Of a DNA stretch of 64,000 bases, positions 37,407 to 47,845 are shown piece after piece. Below the pieces are notes generated by a model. It saw only the letters and a program-made list of their open reading frames with translations, searched no databases and had not been told where the DNA came from. The first letter of the stretch is position 1. Each line of letters starts with the position of its first letter. The translations under genes and the position numbers were made by a program. Location of the stretch: positions 62,001-126,000 of the forward strand of contig NZ_AKKK01000047.1 of NCBI RefSeq assembly GCF_000281065.1. Direction: 5' to 3'. The stretch is from Arthrobacter sp. M2012083. GTDB taxonomy: Bacteria > Actinomycetota > Actinomycetes > Actinomycetales > Micrococcaceae.

Positions 37407-37877
37407 ATGCCTCGCAAGGGTCCGGCCCCTAAGCGGCCGCTAGTTTCCGATCCCGTTTACGGCTCCCCGTTGGTCACGCAGCTGATCAACAAGGTTCTTG
37501 TCGACGGCAAGAAGTCCACCGCAGAGCGCATCGTTTACGGCGCACTCGAAGGTGCACGTGCCAAGTCCGGCGGCGACCCCGTTGCCGCTCTCAAGAAGGC
37601 CATGGACAACGTCAAGCCTTCCCTCGAGGTGCGTTCACGCCGTGTTGGTGGCGCTACCTACCAGGTTCCGGTTGAGGTCAAGCCGGGTCGCTCCACCGCC
37701 CTCGCTCTGCGTTGGCTCGTGGGCTACTCCAAGGCCCGCCGTGAGAAGACCATGACCGAGCGCCTCCAGAACGAAATCCTGGATGCCTCCAATGGTCTTG
37801 GTGCCGCTGTGAAGCGTCGCGAAGACACCCACAAGATGGCCGAGTCCAACAAGGCCTTCGCACACTACCGCTGGTAA
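37407..37877 (+). CDS. rpsG: 30S ribosomal protein S7
   Basis: The 156-residue S7 begins [22 protein letters not shown] and carries the conserved [14 protein letters not shown] and GWLVGYSK-like [17 protein letters not shown] segments. It nucleates the 30S head on 16S rRNA. It follows rpsL by one base. Confidence 0.98.
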   Translation: MPRKGPAPKRPLVSDPVYGSPLVTQLINKVLVDGKKSTAERIVYGALEGARAKSGGDPVAALKKAMDNVKPSLEVRSRRVGGATYQVPVEVKPGRSTALALRWLVGYSKARREKTMTERLQNEILDASNGLGAAVKRREDTHKMAESNKAFAHYRW

Positions 37878-37946
37878 AAACTTTCCGGACGCCGCCGGCT
37901 CACTGAGCCGGCGGCGAACGTGTAGTCCATCCGAAAGGGAGACCCC

Positions 37947-40061
37947 GTGGCACAGGACGTGCTTACCGACCTTAATAAGGTCCGCAACATCGGCATCATG
38001 GCCCACATCGATGCCGGCAAGACCACCACTACCGAGCGCATCCTGTTCTACACGGGTGTGAACCACAAGATCGGCGAGACGCACGACGGCGCTTCGACGA
38101 CTGACTGGATGGAACAGGAAAAGGAACGCGGCATCACCATCACGTCTGCCGCCGTGACTTGCTTCTGGGACAAGAACCAGATCAACATCATCGACACCCC
38201 CGGCCACGTTGACTTCACGGTTGAGGTTGAGCGCTCCTTGCGCGTCCTCGACGGTGCAGTAGCAGTGTTCGACGGCAAGGAAGGCGTGGAGCCGCAGTCC
38301 GAGACTGTTTGGCGCCAGGCTGACAAGTACAACGTTCCGCGCATCTGCTTCGTCAACAAGATGGACAAGCTGGGCGCTGACTTCTACTTCACCGTAGACA
38401 CCATCATCTCCCGCCTTGGTGCCAAGCCGCTGGTCATGCAGCTGCCCATCGGTGCTGAGAACGACTTCATCGGTGTTGTTGACCTCCTCGAAATGCGCGC
38501 CTTGGTTTGGCCTGGCGACGCAAAGGGTGACGTCACCATGGGCGCTTCCTACGAAGTTCAGGAAATCCCGGCGGACCTCCAGGCCAAGGCCGAAGAGTAC
38601 CGTGCACAGCTCGTTGAGACTGTGGCCGAGGCTTCCGAAGAGCTCATGGAGAAGTACCTCGAAGGTGAAGAACTCACCCTCGAAGAGATCAAAGCCGGCA
38701 TCCGCAAGATGACCATCAACTCTGAGCTCTACCCGGTGTTCTGTGGTTCTGCCTTCAAGAACCGCGGTGTCCAGCCGATGCTTGACGCCGTTGTTGACTT
38801 CCTGCCGAACCCGCTCGACGTCCCGCCGATGATCGGTCACGATCCCCGCGACGAAGAGAAGGAACTCACCCGCAAGCCGTCTGCAGACGAGCCGTTCTCG
38901 GCCCTCGCCTTCAAGATTGCTGCGCACCCGTTCTTCGGTCAGCTGACCTTCGTCCGCGTGTACTCCGGTCACGTCGAGGCAGGCGCCCAGGTGGTTAACT
39001 CCACCAAGGGCAAGAAGGAACGCATCGGCAAGCTGTTCCAGATGCACGCCAACAAGGAAATGCCCGTCGAGGGCGCTACCGCCGGCCACATCTACGCAGC
39101 CATCGGTCTGAAGGACACCACCACGGGTGACACCCTGTGTGACGCCAACAACCAGATCGTCCTCGAGTCCATGAGCTTCCCGGAGCCCGTGATCTCGGTT
39201 GCCATCGAGCCCAACACCAAGGGTGACCAGGAGAAGCTCTCCACGGCCATCCAGAAGCTCTCCGCTGAGGACCCGACCTTCCAGGTCTCCCTCAACGAAG
39301 ACACGGGCCAGACCATCATCGCCGGCATGGGCGAGCTTCACCTGGACATCCTGGTGGACCGCATGCGCCGCGAATTCAAGGTCGAGGCAAACGTTGGCAA
39401 GCCGCAGGTTGCTTACCGCGAAACCATCAAGCGCGCCGTTGAGCGCCTTGACTACACGCACAAGAAGCAGACCGGTGGTTCGGGTCAGTTCGCAAAGATC
39501 CAGATTGCGATCGAGCCCATGGACACCGCCTCCGGCGAGCTGTACGCGTTCGAGAACAAGGTCACTGGTGGCCGCGTTCCGCGCGAGTACATCCCGTCCG
39601 TTGACGCTGGTATCCAGGATGCACTGAACGATGGCGTCCTGGCCGGGTACCCGGTTGTCGGCATCAAGGCCACGCTGATTGATGGCGCGTCCCACGACGT
39701 TGACTCCTCGGAAATGGCGTTCAAGATCGCCGGCCGTATGGCTTTCAAGGAAGCCGCACGCAAGGCGAACCCTGTTCTGCTTGAACCGCTGATGGATGTT
39801 GAGGTCCGCACACCCGAGGAATACATGGGTGATGTTATTGGTGACCTGAACGCCCGTCGTGGCCAGATGCAGTCCATGGAAGACGCAGCAGGTGTGAAGG
39901 TTATCCGTGCACACGTTCCGCTGTCCGGCATGTTCGGTTACATCGGTGACCTGCGGTCCAAGACCCAGGGTCGTGCTGTGTACTCCATGACGTTCAACAG
40001 CTACGCGGAGGTCCCCAAGGCAGTAGCCGACGAGATCATCCAGAAAACCCGCGGCGAGTAA
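37947..40061 (+). CDS. fusA: Elongation factor G
   Basis: The 704-residue GTPase drives ribosomal translocation. G1 reads [13 protein letters not shown]3 DTPGHVDF and G4 NKMDK. Domains II-V follow with [18 protein letters not shown] and [26 protein letters not shown] 37947 has GAAAGGGAG upstream. It is the third gene of the str operon. Confidence 0.98.
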   Translation: MAQDVLTDLNKVRNIGIMAHIDAGKTTTTERILFYTGVNHKIGETHDGASTTDWMEQEKERGITITSAAVTCFWDKNQINIIDTPGHVDFTVEVERSLRVLDGAVAVFDGKEGVEPQSETVWRQADKYNVPRICFVNKMDKLGADFYFTVDTIISRLGAKPLVMQLPIGAENDFIGVVDLLEMRALVWPGDAKGDVTMGASYEVQEIPADLQAKAEEYRAQLVETVAEASEELMEKYLEGEELTLEEIKAGIRKMTINSELYPVFCGSAFKNRGVQPMLDAVVDFLPNPLDVPPMIGHDPRDEEKELTRKPSADEPFSALAFKIAAHPFFGQLTFVRVYSGHVEAGAQVVNSTKGKKERIGKLFQMHANKEMPVEGATAGHIYAAIGLKDTTTGDTLCDANNQIVLESMSFPEPVISVAIEPNTKGDQEKLSTAIQKLSAEDPTFQVSLNEDTGQTIIAGMGELHLDILVDRMRREFKVEANVGKPQVAYRETIKRAVERLDYTHKKQTGGSGQFAKIQIAIEPMDTASGELYAFENKVTGGRVPREYIPSVDAGIQDALNDGVLAGYPVVGIKATLIDGASHDVDSSEMAFKIAGRMAFKEAARKANPVLLEPLMDVEVRTPEEYMGDVIGDLNARRGQMQSMEDAAGVKVIRAHVPLSGMFGYIGDLRSKTQGRAVYSMTFNSYAEVPKAVADEIIQKTRGE

Positions 40062-40114
40062 TCTCCCGGTAACGGATGCAATTCCGGTATCGGGAAGGCA
40101 TCTGAGCGCTTGAG

Positions 40115-40147
40115 GCGGGGCTGCGGCGACAGCCGCGGCCCGGCCCC
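40115..40147. repeat. GC-rich hairpin between fusA and tuf
   Basis: GCTGCGGC (40120-40127) pairs with GCCGCGGC (40132-40139) with one G-T pair and a GACA loop; flanking G and C runs may extend it. No U tract follows. It could partly terminate the fusA transcript before the separate tuf promoter. Confidence 0.45.
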
Positions 40148-40194
40148 TGCGCAAACAGGCTCGAGGAACTACCATTGGTTCCTGAATCTGCAAT

Positions 40195-40223
40195 TTCACC
40201 AAAACCAAGCCCCCAAGTAGACT
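40195..40223 (+). promoter_or_regulatory. Predicted tuf promoter
   Basis: TTCACC (40195-40200) and TAGACT (40218-40223) have exact 17-base spacing, 69 bases before the tuf GTG. An extra promoter here would explain higher EF-Tu output than the rest of the str operon. Confidence 0.6.
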
Positions 40224-40292
40224 TGCTAAAGTTTCTGCCGCGAAAAGCGCGGCCGAGGAGCACTTCACTTGAAATCGTTCTAGGAGGAACCT

Positions 40293-41483
40293 GTGGCAAA
40301 GGCAAAGTTCGAGCGGACTAAGCCGCACGTCAACATCGGCACCATTGGTCACGTTGACCACGGTAAGACGACGCTGACTGCCGCCATTTCCAAGGTGCTG
40401 TACGACCAGTACCCGGATCTCAACGAGCAGCGCGACTTCGCGTCGATCGACTCTGCTCCGGAAGAGCGCCAGCGCGGTATTACCATCAACATCTCCCACG
40501 TGGAGTACCAGACCGAGAAGCGCCACTACGCACACGTAGACGCCCCGGGTCACGCTGACTACATCAAGAACATGATCACCGGTGCTGCCCAGATGGACGG
40601 CGCAATCCTCGTGGTTGCCGCAACCGATGGTCCGATGGCTCAGACCCGTGAGCACGTTCTGCTCGCCCGCCAGGTTGGTGTTCCCTACCTGCTGGTCGCA
40701 CTGAACAAGTCCGACATGGTTGATGACGAAGAACTCCTCGACCTCGTCGAAATGGAAGTTCGTGAGCTCCTGAGCTCGCAGGGCTTCGATGGCGATGAGG
40801 CTCCGGTTGTTCGCGTTTCCGGTCTCAAGGCTCTGGAAGGCGACCCGGTTTGGGTCAAGTCCGTCCAGGACCTGATGGCAGCTGTCGACGAGTCCGTTCC
40901 GGACCCCGTACGTGACCGCGACAAGCCGTTCCTGATGCCGATCGAAGACGTCTTCACGATCACCGGTCGTGGCACCGTTGTTACGGGCCGCGCCGAGCGT
41001 GGAACCCTCGCCATCAACTCCGAGGTTGAGATCGTCGGCATCCGCCCGATCCAGAAGACCACGGTTACCGGTATCGAGATGTTCCACAAGCAGCTCGACG
41101 AAGCATGGGCCGGCGAGAACTGTGGCCTGCTGCTCCGCGGTCTGAAGCGCGACGACGTCGAGCGTGGCCAGGTTGTCGTCAAGCCGGGTTCCATCACCCC
41201 GCACACCGACTTCGAGGCTAACGTCTACATCCTTTCCAAGGACGAAGGCGGACGTCACAACCCGTTCTACTCCAACTACCGCCCGCAGTTCTACTTCCGT
41301 ACCACGGACGTAACCGGCGTTATCACCCTGCCGGAAGGCACGGAAATGGTTATGCCTGGCGACAACACTGAGATGACCGTTGCGCTCATCCAGCCGATCG
41401 CTATGGAAGAGGGCCTCGGCTTCGCTATCCGCGAAGGCGGCCGCACCGTTGGTTCGGGACGTGTCACCAGCATCATCAAGTAG
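40293..41483 (+). CDS. tuf: Elongation factor Tu
   Basis: The 396-residue GTPase delivers aminoacyl-tRNA to the ribosome. [27 protein letters not shown] and NKSDMV are the G1, G3 and G4 motifs. The C-terminal domains end [14 protein letters not shown] 40293 follows a strong TAGGAGGA site. No second tuf is in this window. Confidence 0.98.
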   Translation: MAKAKFERTKPHVNIGTIGHVDHGKTTLTAAISKVLYDQYPDLNEQRDFASIDSAPEERQRGITINISHVEYQTEKRHYAHVDAPGHADYIKNMITGAAQMDGAILVVAATDGPMAQTREHVLLARQVGVPYLLVALNKSDMVDDEELLDLVEMEVRELLSSQGFDGDEAPVVRVSGLKALEGDPVWVKSVQDLMAAVDESVPDPVRDRDKPFLMPIEDVFTITGRGTVVTGRAERGTLAINSEVEIVGIRPIQKTTVTGIEMFHKQLDEAWAGENCGLLLRGLKRDDVERGQVVVKPGSITPHTDFEANVYILSKDEGGRHNPFYSNYRPQFYFRTTDVTGVITLPEGTEMVMPGDNTEMTVALIQPIAMEEGLGFAIREGGRTVGSGRVTSIIK

Positions 41484-41530
41484 TCTCTACTTGTAGATCG
41501 GTGACGCTCCGGCCCAGCCGGTAGTTAGCT

Positions 41531-41567
41531 AAAAGAACCCCACCGCTACGGCGGTGGGGTTCTTTTT
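41531..41567 (+). terminator. Terminator after tuf
   Basis: GAACCCCACCGC pairs exactly with GCGGTGGGGTTC around a TACG loop, flanked by AAAA and TTTTT. It spans 41531-41567 and is the clearest intrinsic terminator in the window. Confidence 0.95.
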
Positions 41568-41636
41568 GCTATAGTTACTCTATCGAATGGATAAAGGCAG
41601 TGCAGCTGCTGCGTCCGGCGCAACCTAGGAGCTTCC

Positions 41637-44600
41637 ATGACTGCATTCCTCATACTGCTGCTCATCGTCGGTGTTGGCGGTGTTGGCTTTGCGGTCGGGT
41701 TGGCCAAGGGCCGCCGAGGGACTTCGTCCGATGCTTCTTCCATGCCGGACCAAGCCGCATATCAAGCGGGCTACCTCGCCGGCCACTTGGCTGGTTGGCG
41801 GGATGCGGAGGCCAAGGGGCAGGCTGCGGAAAGACCTGCGGAAAGACCTTCGAGCGTGACGGTAGTTGCTCCCCCTGTGAGCCCGCCTGTGGCTCCGCCG
41901 TACGGTCAGTCGCCCACAGGCTTGCCGGTCCAGCCCTCCATGCCAGCACCAGCTGTGCGGCACCCCTTGCCGAACCAGGCGCGGTATTTCCAACCGCCTA
42001 CCCCACAGACCGTCAGTCAGCCTGTCCCTCAACCGCAGGCACCTTTGCTTGCTCAGCGGCCTCCGATTGCGCGGGAAACTCCCGAAGCCGCCGCTGCCCG
42101 CAAGGCGAAGCGTGACCAGCAAAACATCAACATCACTCTCTACGTGGCCAGCCTCCTGCTGGTAGCTGCGGGGGCGTTGTTCGTGGGCACTAGCCTCCCT
42201 GCGCTCTTCCGCTTCGTGGGTATTTGGTTCATCACTGCTTTGTTCTACGTGTCGGGCATGGTGATACATTCCCGCGTTCCCCGCCTGCGACCAGCTGCGA
42301 TCGCCTTCGTGGGAACGGGCCTTGCGCTCATTCCCGTCACCGGTTTGGCCATGTACAACTTCGTTCTCCACAACGGTCCTGCCGCTTGGCTGGTCACGTC
42401 GTTGCTGGGCACGGCTGTTCATGCATACACAGCAGTGAAGTTGGACAACAAGGTCCTGGCCTTCCTTTCCCTTAGCTTCGTCGTCTCAACGGCGTGGTCC
42501 GGTGTCTCCGTTCTTGGGGGCGCCTTGGTCTGGTACTTCACGGCACTCATCGGCGTGGCCGTTCTCCTGACTGTTGTCTCCCTGCTGCGTCCCACGTGGC
42601 TTCCTCCGTTGTATGTCCGTCCGCTGATGGTGTTGCACCCCTCCTTGGTTCCCCTCGTGGCCGTTGCTGTGACCTTCACTCCGCAGCTTTTGGCGAAGGG
42701 GGAGTACGCCTGGGTGATGTTTATGTGCGGTATCTACTTTGCTGTCATGTTCTTCGTGCCGCGGGCCCGGTTCAGGATGCTGCATCTTTACGCTGCCAGG
42801 GCTGCGCTGACACTGGCTGTCCTTGGGGTGGTTTGGGATATCACCGCTGACGTGAGCTCCGTGATGTTGGCAGCAATAATCTGCCTCAGTGTTCAATCCT
42901 TGGCAGTTGCCTTCGGCGGCAGGAAGTTGTTGCCGCGCTTCTGGTGGCATGACGCCGTCTCTTGTGTGGCCTTGCAACTGATCGCCTCGGCCATACTCAC
43001 TGTTGTGCTGGAGTTCGGGTCGTTCGAGCTTCCCAACTATGTTCCCCTGTCCCTGACGATGCTGACCGCCATGTTGGTTGGCTGGAAACTGGGCCAAGGC
43101 ATGGAATTTGCCCCGGCCGTAGTGCTCGGGGTGGGCGGTGCGCTGGGTGGACTGCTGGGTGCATGGACCGTTGCGGCACTCCTGGCTTCAGCCGCACTTT
43201 ACTGGTTCGTGCGGGCGACTATGAGGCCCGTTGCTTACCGCCAGTATTTGATCCTTGCGGGTCGGGCCGCGCTCACCCTGGCAGTGCCCGCCGGTGTGGC
43301 AGGCATGATGACCGGAAATCCGGACAGGACTGCATACTCCTGGCTGGCACTCGTTGCCGGGGCCGCCGTACAGCAACTTGTGAGCGCCGGGCTGGAACGT
43401 GGGGGAGTGCGCCTGTTGGCCCCCCAAGCTTCTGTGGCCGGCTTCGGCTGTGTCGCCGTGGCAGGGCTCCTTGTCCTCCCGGTATTCGATGGCAGTGCCG
43501 GGCGCCCGGCCGTAGCTGCGGGTGTTCTGCTCGTCTTGTCGGCGGCCTTGGTCTCGGGCCTCCTGATGTTTCCGGGAACCCATCGGGTGCCGGGTGTCCA
43601 GGTTGCGTGGCGCCCTACGGTGGCTGAGGTCATCGCTCCGGTCACTTCGGTCATCGCTGGTGGCATGGCAGCAGCCTTCGTGTCCTGGACGCTGGGGAAT
43701 GCTGTGCTTCTGGCCTTGTTTGCCTACTTTGTGGTCACGGCCCTCCGAATCCCTTCCTCTTTCCACAGGCAGTGCTATTGGTGGCTGGCCCGGGCAACGG
43801 GCACGGCGTTGGTGGCGTCGGCCTACGGCGATGCAACTCGCGACGACTGGAGCATTCGCCTCGTCGGTGAAACTCCGGCTGTAGGGCTTGTGGTCGTCAT
43901 CGCCGCTGCACTCCAGTTGTTCCTTCCCCTGCACGCCGGGAACCGGCGCCGCTACGCTCGTGCGTCCGTCATCGATGCCGGCTCTGTGGTTGTCGTAATG
44001 GCCGCGGCCACCACCTTCCTTAGTGTCACCACGGCGTTGGGAGCGTGGAGCGCACGTGACAGCTGGCAGCCGGGTGTTGCCGCGATAACAACTGCCCTTG
44101 CTGCCGTCGTGGTCAGTGCGATTCTCCGAAGCCACTCCGCAGCTTGGGTCTTCGCTCCCGCGGCATTTGTGCTGCTCCTGGCTCTTCGGCTGGGGAATAT
44201 CCGGGACGTCGAAATTTTGCTTGGCATCTTTGCCGCCTACAGCGGTTTCATGATGGGCGTGGTACGCGACCGATTGGTCCGGGGTGGATACCTGCTGGCC
44301 GTCCGGGCACTGGGGGGCGCCTTCATCGCTGTGACGGTCGCCGATGTCACCGACTCACCGGCAGCGGTGTCCATCAGCCTGGCCGTGGTGCTCGTGTTGC
44401 AGCATGTGCTCACTTTGCTCCTGCGTAGGCGCGGCGTCGATGTCGCTTTCCAAGAGGCAACCGTTCAGGCCACCTTAGGTGCCCAACTCTTGCTGCCGTT
44501 CGCCTACTTGCTCGCAGGAGATTACGACGGCGGTGGCCGCTGGGTGGTGCTGATTCAGTTGGCCCTGGTCCCGGCTTGCGCTGCGGTCGCCTGGCGCGTC

Positions 44601-45833
44601 CTCGGTGCACGTGGATCCCAATACTTCGGTGTCGCGGCGATAGGGGCGGGAGTTATTGCAGCAGGGCCCGCGCTCACGTTCCCTGTACCTACGTGGTTGC
44701 ACCAGCCACTGCTGGACAAGTCCCAAGTACCCGTTGCCTTGCTGACGCTGGCTATGGCGATGATTGCAGTCAGGGCCGTGTTCCGGCCGGAAAGGACGGC
44801 CGCCGGTGCGGTCAGGGGTGTTGCGGAGAGGTGGTTCTGGCTCATCTCTGCCATTGCGTTCACTGTTGCGGGTGGTTTCCTGACGTTGGGTGTTTCCTAC
44901 TCCCTGACCGGACTGTCTGTGGTGGTCCTGGCTTGTGTTCTGTTCGCAGCCTCACACTTTGAACGGGTGCCGGCTCTTTACGCGGCAGCCGCTCCGGCGG
45001 TGCTGGTAGGGGCGATTCCTGCTGTCGACGGGTTGCTCCAAGGACTGCCTGCGGGCATCTGGAGCGATTACGCTGTTTGGCTCATTGGCGGAGTCGGTAC
45101 CGCTGTGCTCCTTTATTCGCTGAAGACCTTTGGCGGACCCGCCATGAGGGACGAAGACTGGCGGCGGAACTCCCTGTCTGCCGCGGCGGCCTTGGCGATT
45201 GCGTCGTCGGCGGTGGTGGGACTGGGGCGTGACGAAACATCCATGGTCGGGTTTATCCTGGTGGTCGCAACCGGGGTGCTGGTGGTGGCTGAGGTTCCAC
45301 GCGGTAAATGGGTGGCCGCTGAGGCTGCAGGGCTGGTCTCTGTTGCAGCCCTCCAACGGGCGGTGCTCTTTGTGGACGCATCCACGCCTGATTGGTTCTG
45401 GGCCGCGCAGTGGTACGTGATAGCTGGTGCCGTTATAGCAGGGCTGCGCTATATGAAGGGGCAGCGGGCAGATGGCTTGATGAGGCTCTGCATTGCGGCC
45501 GGCGCTCTGTCCCTGACATCCCTGGGAACCATCGTCGGTGGGACCTCATCGCAGCAACTGTACGTACTCGTGGCACATGTCCTGCTACTGGCCGCCGGCC
45601 TTCTGCTGGCGGAGCGGGTACTGGTCTGGTGGGGCGCCGTCGCCGTTGCGTTGAGCATCATGTGGTCGTTGCGCTCCTATGCCTTTGCGTTGCTCGCCCT
45701 CGTCGCATTGGGCCTGATTGTGCTGGCGGTGTGGCGCTTGAACCGGAAGCCGCCAAGCAACACAGGCGGACCGCGAGAGGGCGGGAGTCCGAGTGATGCC
45801 CCTCCTGCGCGGAGCCATGACGGAATCCGATAA
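41637..45833 (+). CDS. Giant multi-pass membrane protein (1398 residues), function unknown
   Basis: One uninterrupted frame encodes an N-terminal membrane helix (2-24), a short region with YQAGYLAGHLAGWRDAEAKG (42-61), and a Pro/Gln-rich linker (about 66-148). A basic stretch (154-159) leads to about 1200 residues of almost continuous membrane helices, perhaps 35 or more, with very short charged loops (for example VVRDRLVRGG, PERTAAG and GDATRDD). The C-terminal tail is Pro/Gly/Ser-rich. I see no ATPase, kinase or transporter motif, and no family I can name. ATG 41637 has AGGAG upstream. It is flanked by the tuf terminator and followed by a 41-residue membrane gene. Confidence 0.85.
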   Translation: MTAFLILLLIVGVGGVGFAVGLAKGRRGTSSDASSMPDQAAYQAGYLAGHLAGWRDAEAKGQAAERPAERPSSVTVVAPPVSPPVAPPYGQSPTGLPVQPSMPAPAVRHPLPNQARYFQPPTPQTVSQPVPQPQAPLLAQRPPIARETPEAAAARKAKRDQQNINITLYVASLLLVAAGALFVGTSLPALFRFVGIWFITALFYVSGMVIHSRVPRLRPAAIAFVGTGLALIPVTGLAMYNFVLHNGPAAWLVTSLLGTAVHAYTAVKLDNKVLAFLSLSFVVSTAWSGVSVLGGALVWYFTALIGVAVLLTVVSLLRPTWLPPLYVRPLMVLHPSLVPLVAVAVTFTPQLLAKGEYAWVMFMCGIYFAVMFFVPRARFRMLHLYAARAALTLAVLGVVWDITADVSSVMLAAIICLSVQSLAVAFGGRKLLPRFWWHDAVSCVALQLIASAILTVVLEFGSFELPNYVPLSLTMLTAMLVGWKLGQGMEFAPAVVLGVGGALGGLLGAWTVAALLASAALYWFVRATMRPVAYRQYLILAGRAALTLAVPAGVAGMMTGNPDRTAYSWLALVAGAAVQQLVSAGLERGGVRLLAPQASVAGFGCVAVAGLLVLPVFDGSAGRPAVAAGVLLVLSAALVSGLLMFPGTHRVPGVQVAWRPTVAEVIAPVTSVIAGGMAAAFVSWTLGNAVLLALFAYFVVTALRIPSSFHRQCYWWLARATGTALVASAYGDATRDDWSIRLVGETPAVGLVVVIAAALQLFLPLHAGNRRRYARASVIDAGSVVVVMAAATTFLSVTTALGAWSARDSWQPGVAAITTALAAVVVSAILRSHSAAWVFAPAAFVLLLALRLGNIRDVEILLGIFAAYSGFMMGVVRDRLVRGGYLLAVRALGGAFIAVTVADVTDSPAAVSISLAVVLVLQHVLTLLLRRRGVDVAFQEATVQATLGAQLLLPFAYLLAGDYDGGGRWVVLIQLALVPACAAVAWRVLGARGSQYFGVAAIGAGVIAAGPALTFPVPTWLHQPLLDKSQVPVALLTLAMAMIAVRAVFRPERTAAGAVRGVAERWFWLISAIAFTVAGGFLTLGVSYSLTGLSVVVLACVLFAASHFERVPALYAAAAPAVLVGAIPAVDGLLQGLPAGIWSDYAVWLIGGVGTAVLLYSLKTFGGPAMRDEDWRRNSLSAAAALAIASSAVVGLGRDETSMVGFILVVATGVLVVAEVPRGKWVAAEAAGLVSVAALQRAVLFVDASTPDWFWAAQWYVIAGAVIAGLRYMKGQRADGLMRLCIAAGALSLTSLGTIVGGTSSQQLYVLVAHVLLLAAGLLLAERVLVWWGAVAVALSIMWSLRSYAFALLALVALGLIVLAVWRLNRKPPSNTGGPREGGSPSDAPPARSHDGIR

Positions 45834-45861
45834 TGTTGCAGTCTACGGAGAGGAGCGCACC

Positions 45862-45987
45862 ATGGAATTCCTGATTTTCCTGGCAGTCATTGCGGCTATC
45901 GGCGGCGGCGTGTTGTGGGGTCGAAAGAACTTCAAGAGCGAGATCGAACGCGCAAAGCGGATTCGGCGCGCCAACAAGAACAAATAG
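45862..45987 (+). CDS. 41-residue single-pass membrane protein
   Basis: Starting at ATG 45862 with GAGGAG upstream, it encodes a hydrophobic helix (about 2-20, MEFLIFLAVIAAIGGGVLW in outline) and a strongly basic tail rich in Arg and Lys. The tail should face the cytoplasm. It is 28 bases after the giant membrane-protein gene on the same strand, so it may be its partner. No known family. Confidence 0.6.
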   Translation: MEFLIFLAVIAAIGGGVLWGRKNFKSEIERAKRIRRANKNK

Positions 45988-46029
45988 GGCGACGCTCCGA
46001 ACTGCAAGGGTCAAGTTAACTCAGGCGGG

Positions 46030-47463
46030 CTATATGTGCCGGTGACGTGCGCGGCCCAGCGACCTGTACCAGTAGAACGAATCCTTGGGCGTCCTTTCCA
46101 AGGTTTCGAAGTCCACATGGATCAGGCCGAATCGCTGCGAGTAGCCTGCGGCCCACTCAAAATTGTCCAGCAAGGTCCAGACGTAGTAGCCGCGCAGATC
46201 CACATCCTCGGCGATGCCCCCGGGGCCGGTTGCGGTCAGCGCATGGCCCAGGTGCTCAGCCAAATAGGTGATGCGGTTGGTGTCCTGGACGGGTCCCTCA
46301 ACGTGGGGAGGTTCGGGATAGCTGGCTCCACCTTCGGTGATGTAAATGGGAGGAAGTGCATCACCGTACCGGTCCTTCATTTCGCGAAGCAGCAACGCCA
46401 GGTACTCCGGTGCAACCGGCCAGCCGAAGCCGGTGGTCTCATACTCCTGGTAGGCGGCCAAGTGGAAGGGAACCTTGGTCATCTCCGGCGACCTTCCGGT
46501 GGGTATCTCCGCCGGGCCGGGGCCCGCCGCAGCCTTCACCGGGTAGTAGTAGTTGAGCCCATAGAAGTCCAGGGGTTGGCTGATTAGTTCAAGGTCGCCG
46601 TCGTGAACTGTGCCCAGCGAGCGGAACCACGGTTTCATAGGCAGGGGTGGCTTGGGGTATTGGCCAAGCAGTATCGCATCGGCATAGATGCGGTTGAGGA
46701 TCAGATCCAGCGCCTGCGCCATCAGTCGGTCACCGAGACTGTTGCTTGCAGGCTCAACAGGGCAGTGCATGTTGGACACGCCAATCTGTCCTTTGACACC
46801 GGCGTTTCGAAGGACCTGGACCGCCAGTCCGTGGCCCAGCAGTTGATGATGCGCGGCAGGCAGGGAGTCGAAAAGCAGTTGACGGCCTGGTGCGTGCACT
46901 CCCAGCGAGTATCCCTGAACCGTAACTGACACGGGCTCGTTCATGGTGACCCAGTGCTCAACGCGATCCCCGAAGCGCTCGGCTGCTGCTTGGCAGTAGA
47001 CGGCGAAGCGTTCGGCAGTGTCCCTGTTCATCCACCCTCCGGCATGCTCCAACTCCAGCGGGGTGTCCCAGTGGTACAACGTGGCCATGGGGGAGATGCC
47101 AGCGGCAAGGAGTTTGTCGATCAGGCGATCATAGAAGTCCAGCCCCCGCTGGTTGACGGCGCCCTTGCCGCCAGGTTGGATGCGCGGCCAGGAGAGTGAG
47201 AAGCGGTAGGAGTCGACTCCGAGCTCCTGCATCAAGGCGATGTCCTCGTCCGAACGGTTATAGTGGTCGCACGCCACGGTGGGGGAGCCGCCGTCGACAA
47301 TTGCCCCGGGCTTTTCAGAGAACGCATCCCAGCCGGACGGTCCCCTCCCATCAGCGGTCAGCGAACCCTCTATTTGGAACGCGGCAGCCGCGACCCCCAG
47401 CGTGAACCCAGGGCGGAGGCGGGCGGCGAGATCTTCCACGGAACCTGAATCCTGGGCATTCAT
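46030..47463 (-). CDS. Family 1 glycosyl hydrolase, beta-glucosidase
   Basis: The 477-residue enzyme has the GH1 barrel. The acid/base Glu176 lies in TMNEP, and the nucleophile Glu377 lies in YITEGGASY, where the third position differs from the more common ITENG. LGVAAAAFQIEGSLTADGRG is the N-terminal signature, and FYWYRSLGR ends the chain. It has no signal peptide, so it probably cleaves imported beta-glucosides or cellobiose in the cytoplasm. It is a single minus-strand gene, convergent with the 41-residue gene. Confidence 0.92.
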   Translation of the reverse strand: MNAQDSGSVEDLAARLRPGFTLGVAAAAFQIEGSLTADGRGPSGWDAFSEKPGAIVDGGSPTVACDHYNRSDEDIALMQELGVDSYRFSLSWPRIQPGGKGAVNQRGLDFYDRLIDKLLAAGISPMATLYHWDTPLELEHAGGWMNRDTAERFAVYCQAAAERFGDRVEHWVTMNEPVSVTVQGYSLGVHAPGRQLLFDSLPAAHHQLLGHGLAVQVLRNAGVKGQIGVSNMHCPVEPASNSLGDRLMAQALDLILNRIYADAILLGQYPKPPLPMKPWFRSLGTVHDGDLELISQPLDFYGLNYYYPVKAAAGPGPAEIPTGRSPEMTKVPFHLAAYQEYETTGFGWPVAPEYLALLLREMKDRYGDALPPIYITEGGASYPEPPHVEGPVQDTNRITYLAEHLGHALTATGPGGIAEDVDLRGYYVWTLLDNFEWAAGYSQRFGLIHVDFETLERTPKDSFYWYRSLGRARHRHI

Positions 47464-47555
47464 GACCCCATCATCCTCACCGGATGGGGGCCGGGCAATG
47501 GCTCCTATGGGCCGATTGGCCTTTACACCATATTTCCGCCATACTGGATGAGTTG

Positions 47556-47570
47556 TTCAAGCGCTTCTTC
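47556..47570. promoter_or_regulatory. AAGCGCTT operator-like palindrome upstream of the beta-glucosidase
   Basis: AAGCGCTT at 47559-47566 is a perfect 8-bp palindrome with a CG centre, the form of many LacI-family operators. It is about 95 bases upstream of the beta-glucosidase start. Control by a sugar-responsive LacI protein is inferred; no such regulator is in the window. The remainder of 47464-47845 shows no gene. Confidence 0.45.
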
Positions 47571-47675
47571 GTGTCCCGATCCGGATAATGCCGGGTGTCA
47601 GGGTCCAGGCTGAAGCCCAAACATAACCCTGAACCCCATGATTGCGGTCGAGTTTGCGTGGAAATCGCGACACGC

Positions 47676-47692
47676 CCGACCGCGGGGGTCGG
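47676..47692 (+). promoter_or_regulatory. Hairpin in the S10 operon leader
   Basis: CCGACC (47676-47681) and GGTCGG (47687-47692) form a 6-bp stem with a 5-base loop, preceded by GCGACACGCC. I recall this short block as conserved ahead of actinobacterial rpsJ genes. It lies about 155 bases before the start and may be part of the promoter or an untranslated leader. Confidence 0.4.
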
Positions 47693-47845
47693 TGCGCCGA
47701 CAAGGTGAGGAACCCGGATTACTCCGGATTCAGCTTGTGCGGCGTGTGGTGGTAGATCCTCAAACGCTTCGGCGGCCACATCAACAGGTAAGTAAACAGA
47801 GCAGCCCTAACTAGAGCAGCACTAGCTGAAAGAGAGTCAGGCGAC

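Noticed and set aside
37635..41258. A minus-strand open frame of about 1200 codons across rpsG, fusA and tuf
   Set aside because: It is the antisense of three certain genes with strong GC codon bias. Such long antisense frames are common in high-GC genomes, and the product resembles no protein.
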